Origin: Campylobacter hyointestinalis subsp. hyointestinalis
GTDB taxonomy: Bacteria; Campylobacterota; Campylobacteria; Campylobacterales; Campylobacteraceae
Assembly: GCF_013372145.1 (NCBI RefSeq)
Contig: NZ_CP053827.1
Coordinates: 744,001-808,000 of the forward strand
DNA length: 64,000 bases
Reading direction: 5' to 3'
A program made the translations under genes and the position numbers. Positions 54,505-63,105 of the stretch are shown here, in pieces. The notes beneath the pieces are model-generated. The model was not told the DNA's origin, ran no database searches, and was given only the letters and a program-made list of their open reading frames with translations. Within the stretch, counting starts at the first letter, position 1; every line of letters begins with the position of its first letter.

Positions 54505-55388
54505 TGGATAAAATAGATAGTATAATGAACGAATTTGTCGCGTCGCTCGGATTTGATCATGCCTTAAATATGTTTAGCAAGATAAACTCCGGTAAAAAGC
54601 TTAGAAGTAAGCTTATACTAAAGATAGCAGGATTAAACGAAGCTAGCTTAAAACTTTGCGCTGTGATAGAGATCATACATCTTGCAAGCTTGCTCCACGA
54701 TGATGTTATAGATAGCAGTGATGTTAGGCGAGGAAGCCCAAGCATAAATGCTCTTTTTGGAACAAAAAATGCAATAATGCTTGGAGATATTTTATATTCA
54801 AAAGGTTTTAACGAGATAGTTAAATTTGATACAAAAATAGCAGATATCGTCTCTGAAGCTGTTTGCAAACTAAGCATCGGAGAGATGATGGATACTTTGC
54901 TCGGAGACAAATTTAATACAGACAAAGAAAAATATCTAAAAATGATATATCTAAAAACAGCCGTTCTTATAGAAGCGAGTGCTAGGTCGGCTGCTGTTCT
55001 AGCTGGTCTTGATGAGCAAAAATACGCTATTTATGGTAAAAATTTAGGTCTAGCGTTCCAGATAGTCGATGATATACTAGATATCACACAAGATAGCCTA
55101 AAACTAGGTAAGCCGGCTATGAATGACTATAAAGAAGGCAAAACCACGCTTCCTTATATATTTTTATATGATAAACTTTTACCTTATGATAAAGAAAAGC
55201 TAACGAGCCTTTTTAAAAAAGAGTTAAACAGTGCTGATATAGCTTGGATAAAAGATAAATTTAATGAGTTTGATATAATAAATTTAAGTATAAATTATGC
55301 AAAAGATCTTGGAAATAAAGCTACTAGCGCCGTCGATAATGGTGAGCTTAAAAACATAGTTACAAGCATGATAGATAGGGACTTTTAA
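54504..55388 (+). CDS. Polyprenyl diphosphate synthase (trans-isoprenyl)
   Basis: 294 residues. First Asp-rich motif LLHDDVIDSSDVRRG with SINALFGTK downstream; second motif FQIVDDILDIT, and KTTLPYIFLYD near the end. Makes the long isoprenoid tail of menaquinone from IPP and a shorter allylic primer. The small residue pattern before the first DDxxD motif suggests a long-chain (heptaprenyl or octaprenyl) product, but chain length cannot be proved. One-base coupling to its neighbours. Confidence 0.9.
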   Translation: MDKIDSIMNEFVASLGFDHALNMFSKINSGKKLRSKLILKIAGLNEASLKLCAVIEIIHLASLLHDDVIDSSDVRRGSPSINALFGTKNAIMLGDILYSKGFNEIVKFDTKIADIVSEAVCKLSIGEMMDTLLGDKFNTDKEKYLKMIYLKTAVLIEASARSAAVLAGLDEQKYAIYGKNLGLAFQIVDDILDITQDSLKLGKPAMNDYKEGKTTLPYIFLYDKLLPYDKEKLTSLFKKELNSADIAWIKDKFNEFDIINLSINYAKDLGNKATSAVDNGELKNIVTSMIDRDF

Positions 55389-56656
55389 TGAACTACGTAA
55401 GTGTAAGTTTTACTCATAAAAATACCAGTATCGAGGTGCGCGAGAAGCTCTCTTTTTCGGATCCAGAAAAAAAAAGAGAGATATTAAGGCTAATTGGAGC
55501 AAATGAAAGTATAATCGAATCTATGGTTCTTAGTACCTGTAATAGAGTCGAGATATTTGCTTATGCTATAAATCCTAGTATCGCTACAAAACATATACTA
55601 AACTCTATATCTATCATTACTTTAGTTCCTTATGACGCACTAGAGTTAAGAGCCGACGTATATGAAAACGAGGGAGCTATCCACCATCTGTTTTCTGTTG
55701 CAAGCTCACTTGATAGTTTGGTAGTAGGTGAAACTCAGATAGCAGGACAACTTAAAGAGGCATTTAAATTTGCTTATGACAACGGAGATTGCGGTAATAA
55801 TATCTCAAGCGCCGTACATTTTGCATTTAAGTGCGCAGCCGAAGTAAGAGCCTCAACTCAGATAAGTAAAAATCCAGTTTCTGTTTCAAGTGTAGCCGTA
55901 GCTAAAGCCAAAGAAATTTATGGCAATATCGGCGGTATGACTGCTATAGTGATAGGTGCTGGAGAGATGAGCCGAATAGCCGCTCAGCATCTTATAAATG
56001 CGGAAGTAAATGTTATAGTTTTAAACAGAGATCTACAAAAAGCCAAGAGCTTAGCTGAGAGTTTAGGGGATCTTGCTAGTTTTGATAGTATAGAAAAACT
56101 AAGCGAATACGTAAATCGATACCGTCTAATATTTAGCGCTACTGGAGCTTTAAGTGCTATCATAACGGATGAAATTTTAGAGCCTAAAGATTTTCATAGA
56201 TACTTTTTTGATATAGCAGTTCCTAGAGACATCGATATCAGTGAAAACGAATTTATTCACGTTTATGCAGTAGATGACTTAGAAGAGATAGTAAGGACAA
56301 ATTTAGCCCTTAGAGAAGAGCAAGCAAGTGTAGCTTATGCGATTGTAGGTAGATCTACTACTGCATTTTTTAAGTGGCTGCTTTCTAAAAGCAGCACTCC
56401 AGCTATCAAAGCTTTAAGGCAAAAAGCAAAAGATATAGCCATAATAGAAATAGATAAAGCGATAAAAAAAGGCTATATAAAAAATTGTGATAAAAATGAG
56501 GCTAAAAAGCTTGTCCATCAAGTTTTTAAAGCGTTTTTACATACTCCAAGTGTTAGGCTAAAAGAAAAGAATAGCGAGGATGTTTTATCGAATTTAGAAT
56601 ATTTATTTGACATAAAAATACAAAAAGATGAGAATTTAGAAGGGGATTTGAAGTGA
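55388..56656 (+). CDS. hemA: Glutamyl-tRNA reductase
   Basis: 422 residues. The catalytic Cys is in LSTCNRVEIFAY; SLVVGETQIAGQLKEAF is the substrate pocket, and AIVIGAGEMSRIAAQHL is the NADPH-binding fold. The C-terminal dimerisation helices are complete. First committed step of 5-aminolevulinate and heme synthesis (C5 pathway). Start overlaps the preceding stop (TAATG); end overlaps proS by 4 bp. Confidence 0.96.
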   Translation: MNYVSVSFTHKNTSIEVREKLSFSDPEKKREILRLIGANESIIESMVLSTCNRVEIFAYAINPSIATKHILNSISIITLVPYDALELRADVYENEGAIHHLFSVASSLDSLVVGETQIAGQLKEAFKFAYDNGDCGNNISSAVHFAFKCAAEVRASTQISKNPVSVSSVAVAKAKEIYGNIGGMTAIVIGAGEMSRIAAQHLINAEVNVIVLNRDLQKAKSLAESLGDLASFDSIEKLSEYVNRYRLIFSATGALSAIITDEILEPKDFHRYFFDIAVPRDIDISENEFIHVYAVDDLEEIVRTNLALREEQASVAYAIVGRSTTAFFKWLLSKSSTPAIKALRQKAKDIAIIEIDKAIKKGYIKNCDKNEAKKLVHQVFKAFLHTPSVRLKEKNSEDVLSNLEYLFDIKIQKDENLEGDLK

Positions 56657-58356
56657 AATTTACGAAATTATACATACCTACGACAAAAGAAGCTCCAAAA
56701 GATGCCACTTTGCCTAGCCATCAGTTTCTTATAAGAGCTGGATTTGTAGCTCAGATAGGAAGCGGACTATACAACTTTTTGCCTCTTGGAAAGAGAGTTT
56801 TAAGAAAAGTTGAAAATATAGTAAGAGATGAAATGGATAAAGCAGGAGCAAATGAAGTAGCTTTAAGCTTTGTGGTTCCAGGTGAACTTTGGAAGCAAAG
56901 TAGGAGATATTTTAAATTTGGAAAAGAGCTTTTGCGTTTAAAAGATAGAAAAGATAATGAGTTCTTACTAGCGCCAACTCACGAAGAATCCATAGTAGAT
57001 TTAGTAAGAGATAAAGTCACTAGCTATAAGCAATTGCCACTTCATTTATACCAAATAGGACTCAAATTTAGAGATGAGGCAAGACCTAGATTTGGACTTT
57101 TGAGATGTCGTGAGTTTATAATGAAAGACGGTTATAGTTTTCATGCAAACGAAGCTGATCTAAAGCGCGAGTTTGATCTTATGGAGAAGACTTACACTAA
57201 GATATTTAGTCGTTTAGGACTAAATTTCCGTGCTGTTGAAGCTGATAGTGGAGCTATCGGGGGAAGCGGTAGTAAAGAATTTATGGTACTTGCAAAAAAT
57301 GGCGAAGACGATATCTTAATAAGCGATACTTCAAACTATGCGGCAAATGTAGAAGCTGCAAAACGAGCAAAAAGAGTTTGCACGGCTGAGAGACCGCAGA
57401 GCAACTCTATGCAGAAATTTTTTACTCCTGGTTGCTCTAGTATAGCTAAAGTTGCCGAGTTTTTCAAAGTAGATCCGTTTTATACTATAAAAGCCGTGAT
57501 AAAAAAGGCTATCTATGAAGATAATGAAAAAATAGTAGTATTTTTCGTGCGTGGGGATGACGAGCTTCAAGAAGTAAAAGCTTGTAATGCTTGCTCTGCT
57601 CTTGAGCTAAGTGACGCTAGCGAAGAAGAAGTTATAGCTGCTGGGTTAGTTCCTGGATACTGTGGTCCAGTCGGACTTCACGAGCATATAGATTTTTATA
57701 TAGATAATGAATTAGAAAATGAAAAAGAGATGATATGCGGTGCAAATGAAAAGGATTATCACGCTATTGGAGTAAATATTATAAATTTCAATAAAGATAG
57801 GTTTAAGGATCTAGCAGAAGTGAGAGCTGGAGATAAAGCGCTTGATGGTGGGGTTTTGTCTATCACTAAAGGCATAGAAGTAGGGCATATATTTCAACTT
57901 GGTGTAAGGTACTCTGAGGCTATGGGTGCTACATTTTTAGATGAAAATGGCAAATCAAAACCGTTTTTCATGGGCTGCTATGGCATAGGCGTAAGCAGAC
58001 TTGTAGCTGTTATGATAGAAGCTAGCCATGATGAAAAAGGCTGCATTTGGAAAAAAGAGTGTGCTCCTTTTATAGTGCATATAATAGTTTCAAACACCAA
58101 AGACGCCAAGCAGATGGAATTTGCTTTAAATTTAGAATCCGAGCTAGAAAGTAGCGGAGTTGAAGTTTTACTTGATGATAGAAATGAAAGATTTGGCGTA
58201 AAAATGGCGGACTTTGAGCTTATCGGTGTACCTTTTGGCGTGGTAGTTGGTAAGGGTTTGCAAAACTCAGAAGTTGAGCTTATAATAAGAGATGGGCTAG
58301 AAAAAGTAAAAGTAAGCTCAAATGAGATACTAGGTAAATTAAAAGAGATAATATGA
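56653..58356 (+). CDS. proS: Prolyl-tRNA synthetase
   Basis: 567 residues, bacterial-type class II enzyme. Motif 1 and 2 blocks are GLYNFLPLGKRVLRKVENIV, FRDEARPRFGLLRCREFIMK, and motif 3 FMGCYGIGVSRLVAVMIEAS. An INS editing domain with GxxxK...GG features lies between motifs 2 and 3 (residues about 230-400). The C-terminal anticodon-binding domain is complete (VLLDDRNERFGVKMADFELI). GTG start (ATGA-like overlap with hemA). Confidence 0.96.
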   Translation: MKFTKLYIPTTKEAPKDATLPSHQFLIRAGFVAQIGSGLYNFLPLGKRVLRKVENIVRDEMDKAGANEVALSFVVPGELWKQSRRYFKFGKELLRLKDRKDNEFLLAPTHEESIVDLVRDKVTSYKQLPLHLYQIGLKFRDEARPRFGLLRCREFIMKDGYSFHANEADLKREFDLMEKTYTKIFSRLGLNFRAVEADSGAIGGSGSKEFMVLAKNGEDDILISDTSNYAANVEAAKRAKRVCTAERPQSNSMQKFFTPGCSSIAKVAEFFKVDPFYTIKAVIKKAIYEDNEKIVVFFVRGDDELQEVKACNACSALELSDASEEEVIAAGLVPGYCGPVGLHEHIDFYIDNELENEKEMICGANEKDYHAIGVNIINFNKDRFKDLAEVRAGDKALDGGVLSITKGIEVGHIFQLGVRYSEAMGATFLDENGKSKPFFMGCYGIGVSRLVAVMIEASHDEKGCIWKKECAPFIVHIIVSNTKDAKQMEFALNLESELESSGVEVLLDDRNERFGVKMADFELIGVPFGVVVGKGLQNSEVELIIRDGLEKVKVSSNEILGKLKEII

Positions 58357-58757
58357 TGAAAATTTCTCTATTTCCATATTTTGTTATCGAGCTGGTTTGT
58401 GTGGTTCTTTATATCTCAAAATACGGAATACTGAACTTTTTTGGCGAGGTGTTTTTAAGCGGTATTTTTGGATTTTTCTTAGTGCTTAGCTATGGATTTT
58501 CAAATTTTTATAGTAAATTTGAAAATTTGAACTTAAAAAATGTATTTGGCTCTATGGGGCTTGTCGTCGGTGGATTTTTGCTTATGGTGCCGGGAATTTT
58601 AAGCGATATATTTGCGGTTTTTATAATAAGTGTATCTTTGATATTAAAGCTCATTAGCTATTTGCAAACACCTACTCATGAAGAGTATTGCACCAAAGAA
58701 GACTATAAAGATGACGTGATCGATGTCGAAATTATTGATGAAACAAAAAGAGGTTAA
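58353..58757 (+). CDS. FxsA-family membrane protein
   Basis: 134 residues with three or four membrane helices and the family-type block GSMGLVVGGFLLMVPGILSD, followed by a polar C-terminal tail (HEEYCTKEDYKDDVIDVEII). In E. coli FxsA alleviates F-plasmid exclusion of phage T7, but the general role is unknown. Its start overlaps the proS stop; hemC begins 2 bp after its stop. Confidence 0.82.
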   Translation: MMKISLFPYFVIELVCVVLYISKYGILNFFGEVFLSGIFGFFLVLSYGFSNFYSKFENLNLKNVFGSMGLVVGGFLLMVPGILSDIFAVFIISVSLILKLISYLQTPTHEEYCTKEDYKDDVIDVEIIDETKRG

Positions 58758-58759
58758 AA

Positions 58760-59680
58760 ATGAATATACGAATTGCTAGTAGAAATAGTGCTCTTGCGCT
58801 TTGGCAGACTTACCACATAAGAGATTTGCTCATATCTAAAGGTCATAGCGTAGAGATAATCACTATGAAGACAAAAGGCGATGTTATCCTTGATACTCCG
58901 CTTGCAAAGATAGGCGGTAAGGGACTTTTTACTAAAGAGCTTGAAAACTCTATGCTTGAAGGTAGTGCAGATATAGCAGTACATAGCCTAAAAGATGTAC
59001 CTACGACATTTCCAGATGGTTTAAAACTAGCTTGCGTATGTAGCAGAGAAGATGTAAGAGATGCAATGCTTAGTATGAAGTATAGAAGCCTTGAAGAACT
59101 TCCTAAAAATGCTAAAGTAGGTACTACTTCACTTCGTAGAAAGATGCAAATTTTAGCTAGCAGAAGCGATCTTGAGATTATTTCTCTTAGAGGAAATGTA
59201 AATTCGCGCATCGCTAAACTAAAAAATGGCGAGTTTGATGCTATTATCCTTGCTATGGCTGGAATTAATCGTTTGGAACTGAGTAATGAAGTTAAATTTA
59301 CTAGCCCTATCAATACTATCCCAGCTATGGGACAAGGTGCTTTGGGAATTGAAGCTGTGAATAAAAAAGAGATTTTGGAAGCTATAGGGTTTTTAAATGA
59401 TGAAAGAAGCGTGGTCGAGACTACCATAGAAAGAGATTTTGTGCATACATTAAATGGAGGATGTCAAGCTCCCATCGGAATAAATGCAAAATTAAAAGGT
59501 GATAAGATAGAAGTAGAAGCGATACTCGGCCTTATAGATGGAAGTGAAATTTTAAGAGATAGCAAGACTTATCCAAAGCTTGCTTATACCATAGCTGGAA
59601 AAAACTTTGCAGATGAGTTTATAGCACGTGGTGCAAAAGAGCTTTTAAAAAGAGCCGAAGAAATGGTAGAATTAAGCTAG
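58760..59680 (+). CDS. hemC: Porphobilinogen deaminase (hydroxymethylbilane synthase)
   Basis: 306 residues. Substrate-binding blocks IRIASRNSALALWQTYHI, KGLFTKELENSML, DIAVHSLKDVPTTFPDGL, LRGNVNSRIAKL; the dipyrromethane cofactor Cys is in HTLNGGCQAPIG. Polymerises four porphobilinogens in heme synthesis, clustering with hemA upstream. RBS AAAGAGG. The stop lies inside a shared terminator stem. Confidence 0.96.
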   Translation: MNIRIASRNSALALWQTYHIRDLLISKGHSVEIITMKTKGDVILDTPLAKIGGKGLFTKELENSMLEGSADIAVHSLKDVPTTFPDGLKLACVCSREDVRDAMLSMKYRSLEELPKNAKVGTTSLRRKMQILASRSDLEIISLRGNVNSRIAKLKNGEFDAIILAMAGINRLELSNEVKFTSPINTIPAMGQGALGIEAVNKKEILEAIGFLNDERSVVETTIERDFVHTLNGGCQAPIGINAKLKGDKIEVEAILGLIDGSEILRDSKTYPKLAYTIAGKNFADEFIARGAKELLKRAEEMVELS

Positions 59681-59696
59681 ATCTTCTAGCTTAATT
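59670..59696. terminator. Shared terminator overlapping the stops of hemC and the SGNH gene
   Basis: AATTAAGCTAGA-TCT-TCTAGCTTAATT is a perfect 12-bp stem with a 3-nt loop. The hemC stop (59678-59680) is in the left arm and the reverse-strand stop (59691-59693) in the right arm, so it serves both convergent genes. Confidence 0.8.
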
Positions 59697-60737
59697 TAAA
59701 TCTTTAAATATTTTCATATATCCATTTTCTAAAAGATGCATTCCATCAAAAAAATCTTCATTTTTAAGTTCATTTATATTTGGATTGTATGAACCTATAA
59801 CTTTAATATTATTTGCTTTGGCAAAGTCTTTCAAATATAATTCTACTTTATTGATAATATAGTATTTTGGATTTTGTATTAATAAATTATAGGTATATGG
59901 ATTATATGGTGGAAGAAAAAAATAAACTTTTATTCCTTGTGATATTAAAAATTTAATAAAGGATTCAAATAGTTTAGTGTTATCTAGATGTTCAAATTCT
60001 CTAAGAGAATAAACTGGTTTTGCTTTCGCATAATTAATAGCTTCTTGCTTTACATTATCCGGATTTGGATATCTAAATTTAAACGGATAATATATAGACC
60101 CATCGGGCTCTCTTAAATATGCATCCACATCTGCACTATTTACTATATAAAATTTATCTTTTGTTAATGATATAATATTTTTTATTGCATATTCAATGGA
60201 TAATAACTTTAATATATTATACGGAGTTTTTTCTACTCTTTTTTTATCAGTAAATATATTCTTTAGTGTTAAATAATCATCTTCAATTGACTTATATCTA
60301 TTTTGGTCGTTATTTTTGTTAAAAATCCACGGATCTATTCCAAAAATTATATTTTTAGGATATGCTTCGAATTTTTTATAATGTATCCAAGTTAAACCAA
60401 TATAGTCTTCTAGTGATGCCCCAGAAACTCCATAATTATGAAAAAAAGGTTGTTTTAATGTATTTTTTCTAATTTGCATTACTCTTGAGCTTCCTATCGC
60501 TACAAAATTTGGCTCATATTTTAAATTTAATATTGTATTTTTCTTAAAAGTTCTTTCATCAAAATCAACTAATCCTGCTATAATATTTCCTTCTGTTAGC
60601 TTTTTTGCAGCTATATTTAGATAATTATCTCTACCAAATATATTTAAACTATCAATATAATAATTTAATATTGATACGAAAGAGAGCAAAATCATTGTTA
60701 TATAAAACCACAATTTAACTATTCTTTTATTTTTCAT
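59691..60737 (-). CDS. SGNH-like O-acetylation partner protein (AlgJ/DltD-like layout)
   Basis: 348 residues. One N-terminal membrane helix (LWFYITMILLSFVSILNYY) places the rest in the periplasm. The block FVAIGSSRVMQI has the nucleophile-type GSSR (Ser83/84), and near the C-terminus FFDGMHLLENGY supplies Asp331-x2-His334. That is a Ser...DxxH triad of SGNH esterases/acetyltransferases. It follows the MBOAT gene by 10 bp and probably transfers acetyl groups, handed across the membrane by the MBOAT, to a glycan. Which glycan (peptidoglycan, capsule, LOS) is unknown. Confidence 0.78.
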   Translation of the reverse strand: MKNKRIVKLWFYITMILLSFVSILNYYIDSLNIFGRDNYLNIAAKKLTEGNIIAGLVDFDERTFKKNTILNLKYEPNFVAIGSSRVMQIRKNTLKQPFFHNYGVSGASLEDYIGLTWIHYKKFEAYPKNIIFGIDPWIFNKNNDQNRYKSIEDDYLTLKNIFTDKKRVEKTPYNILKLLSIEYAIKNIISLTKDKFYIVNSADVDAYLREPDGSIYYPFKFRYPNPDNVKQEAINYAKAKPVYSLREFEHLDNTKLFESFIKFLISQGIKVYFFLPPYNPYTYNLLIQNPKYYIINKVELYLKDFAKANNIKVIGSYNPNINELKNEDFFDGMHLLENGYMKIFKDLN

Positions 60738-60747
60738 TTAAGTGCCT

Positions 60748-62199
60748 TTAAAAATTAAAATATAAAAATTCTGAGATTTTATTGAGTGATAAAATAGAAT
60801 ATGCAAATAAAAGACTTGATATAAGCATTATTTTATGGTTTGGTTTTGTGTTTAACAAAGACATAGAATTTTTAAAGAATAATATGATTATAAAGGCTGC
60901 AAATATAGTAACTACAGTTTCTATATTGCCTTGTATATTTGTGAGCCAAACTCCAAATTTTATATTAAATTTGTCCAAAAATCCGAATCTATTTTCTAAG
61001 GAAATAGGTAAGACAATCCCGTTAAATCCACACATTCCTTTTATGACTTTGAGTGCATCATCCCACTCTTTTGCACGGAAGAAAATCCAAGTAAAATTTA
61101 TGAAGTTAAATGTAATTATCCATGCGAGTACTTTTGGTAGACAAAAGCCTAAATTTTTCCAAATTCTATGAATGATAAGTGCAATTCCATGCAAAAATCC
61201 CCAAAATACAAATGTCCAAGCAGCTCCGTGCCAAAGACCTCCAAGTAAAAACGTAGCTAATAAATTTCTATAAGTACGCCAGTACCCCCCCCTGTTTCCG
61301 CCAAGAGGTATATAGATATAGTCACGCAAAAATCTACTTAGAGTGATATGCCAACGTCTCCAAAAATCTTGGATATCAAGAGCAATGTATGGAGAGTTAA
61401 AATTTATGGGTAGTTTAATATTAAACAAAAGTGCACTCCCGATAGCCATATCACAATATCCGCTAAAGTCAAAATAAAGCTGAAATGTGTAGCTTAGACT
61501 AGTAGCCCATGCTTCAAAAAATGTTAAAACCTCAGCATTATCAAATCCATTTGTTGCCCATATGCTAAAAGTATCGGCTATAGCTACTTTTTTAAATAGT
61601 CCTATAGAAAATATAAATATTCCAAGTGCTATATTTTTATAGTTTTTTAGTAAATTTCTACTGTTTGCAAATTGCGGCATCATTTCTTTATGGTGTACGA
61701 TAGGACCGGCAATGAGCTGAGGAAAAAACGTGACAAACAAAGCGTAGTTTAAAAAGTCATATTCACTCGTTTCGCCTTTGTAGCTGTCTATCAAATAAGC
61801 AATCTGCTGGAATGTAAAAAAGCTTATAGCAAGTGGCAAGGCTAGATGAAGTGGCTCTATATGTGATCCAAAAGCAAAATTAACATTAGAAATAAAAAAA
61901 TCACTATATTTAAAATATCCAAGCAACGCTAAATTTGATGTTATTGCTAAACAGAGTAGGGCTTTTGTGTTGATCTTGCTTTTGTTATTTGCAAGAGTAT
62001 TGCCTATAGTATAGTTAAATATCATTGATAATAATATGAGTGGTAAGTAGATTATATTCCACCAACTATAAAAAAATAGCGATGAAACGACCAAAAATGC
62101 TTTACTAATATGCCCTAAGCGTTTGGAATTTAGATAAAAATATACGAAGAAAGTGATAGGTAGAAATATAAATATAAATTCATAACTGTTAAATAGCAT
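60748..62199 (-). CDS. MBOAT-family O-acyltransferase (AlgI/PatA-like), with coding G8 tract
   Basis: 483 residues with about ten membrane helices. PQLIAGPIVHHKEMMPQF, FDFSGYCDMAIG, DFWRRWHITLSRFLRDYIYI, PLGGNRGGYWRTYRN, and GGLWHGAAWTFVFWGFLHG match AlgI/PatA; the His of LWHG is catalytic. It moves acetyl from acetyl-CoA across the inner membrane. The RGG of GGNRGG is encoded by eight consecutive G (complement of 61285-61292), a slippage-prone tract. At the present length the frame is intact (ON). Confidence 0.88.
   Translation of the reverse strand: MLFNSYEFIFIFLPITFFVYFYLNSKRLGHISKAFLVVSSLFFYSWWNIIYLPLILLSMIFNYTIGNTLANNKSKINTKALLCLAITSNLALLGYFKYSDFFISNVNFAFGSHIEPLHLALPLAISFFTFQQIAYLIDSYKGETSEYDFLNYALFVTFFPQLIAGPIVHHKEMMPQFANSRNLLKNYKNIALGIFIFSIGLFKKVAIADTFSIWATNGFDNAEVLTFFEAWATSLSYTFQLYFDFSGYCDMAIGSALLFNIKLPINFNSPYIALDIQDFWRRWHITLSRFLRDYIYIPLGGNRGGYWRTYRNLLATFLLGGLWHGAAWTFVFWGFLHGIALIIHRIWKNLGFCLPKVLAWIITFNFINFTWIFFRAKEWDDALKVIKGMCGFNGIVLPISLENRFGFLDKFNIKFGVWLTNIQGNIETVVTIFAAFIIILFFKNSMSLLNTKPNHKIMLISSLLFAYSILSLNKISEFLYFNF
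61285..61292 (-). repeat. Poly-G tract (G8 on coding strand) in the MBOAT gene
   Basis: C8 on the plus strand, G8 in the coding strand, covering codons AGG GGG GGG of an invariant motif. Campylobacter G tracts of this length are hypermutable (established for C. jejuni). A one-base change would truncate the protein after roughly 300 residues. Confidence 0.8.
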
Positions 62200-62277
62200 G
62201 ATTATCCTAAACTTTAAATTTATTAAAAAATGTGTAATTATTCTAATTTTTTGTCAAAAATTTTATCTTAAGTTAGC

Positions 62278-63105
62278 TTAAAGTACAGAGGTTGTTTTGT
62301 CGTTTATATTTTGTTCTAAAATATTGCATAATTTTATACCATATAAAAATATTATCCAAGATAAGTAGATCCATACAAAGAAAAACAGCAGGATTGAAAA
62401 TGAGCCGTAAATGCTTGTATATGTTTTGTTGTAAAAAGTGTATTCTATAAATATCCATTTTGAGAGCGACCATATAAAAGATGAACAAAATGCGCTAAAG
62501 ATCACGTTTTTTAGATTTAAATCTTTATTTATGGATATAAGATATGTTATGCTAAAGATCACCCAGATAATCAGATACGGAAATACGCCTAGAAAATTTA
62601 TACCGCTAGTGTAACTGCTTTGGCTAAGGATATTTTGGATTAAATTTGATAACCAAAACGATAGCCCAAGACCAAGAGGCATAAGCGTGATAAGCGTCCA
62701 ATACGTGCTAAGAGAGCGCCAAAAACCACGTGATTTTGTATTTGTTAGTTTAGATATTACAAACTCGTAATCGCTAAAAAACATAATGCTAGTTATGATC
62801 ACTCCTATAAGACCTACAATACCTAGATTGTTTGAGTTTGATAAAAACTGATCTATATAACTAACTATATTTTCTTGATTTGCCGGAAGTAAATTTGAAA
62901 ATATAAAATCTTTTATCTTTGCATAATACTCTTTAAAACTAGGCAGTTGCGTAAAGATAGATAGAGATATAAGCAAAACTGGTATCAGGGATAAAACGGT
63001 ATGAAAACTAAGGCTAGCAGCAAAGTGCATAAGCTGCTTATCCTCAGCAGTTTTATATATATTTTTAAGGCTTATCCAAATTTTTTGCCTGTTTATGCTC
63101 ATCAA
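62278..63105 (-). CDS. YihY/BrkB-family integral membrane protein
   Basis: 275 residues with six membrane helices. The N-terminal block AASLSFHTVLSLIPVLLISL and the later SSFIWSLSKWIFIEYTFY and YTSIYGSFSILLFFFVWIYL are characteristic. Once called ribonuclease BN; that activity is not supported and the role is unknown. Its ATG overlaps the stop of the glcD-like gene by 4 bp, so the pair is co-transcribed. Confidence 0.87.
   Translation of the reverse strand: MMSINRQKIWISLKNIYKTAEDKQLMHFAASLSFHTVLSLIPVLLISLSIFTQLPSFKEYYAKIKDFIFSNLLPANQENIVSYIDQFLSNSNNLGIVGLIGVIITSIMFFSDYEFVISKLTNTKSRGFWRSLSTYWTLITLMPLGLGLSFWLSNLIQNILSQSSYTSGINFLGVFPYLIIWVIFSITYLISINKDLNLKNVIFSAFCSSFIWSLSKWIFIEYTFYNKTYTSIYGSFSILLFFFVWIYLSWIIFLYGIKLCNILEQNINDKTTSVL

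Noticed and set aside
58843-59427. 194-codon reverse-strand open frame within hemC
   Set aside because: It lies wholly antisense to hemC, is leucine/serine-rich as expected for a shadow frame, and has no ribosome site.
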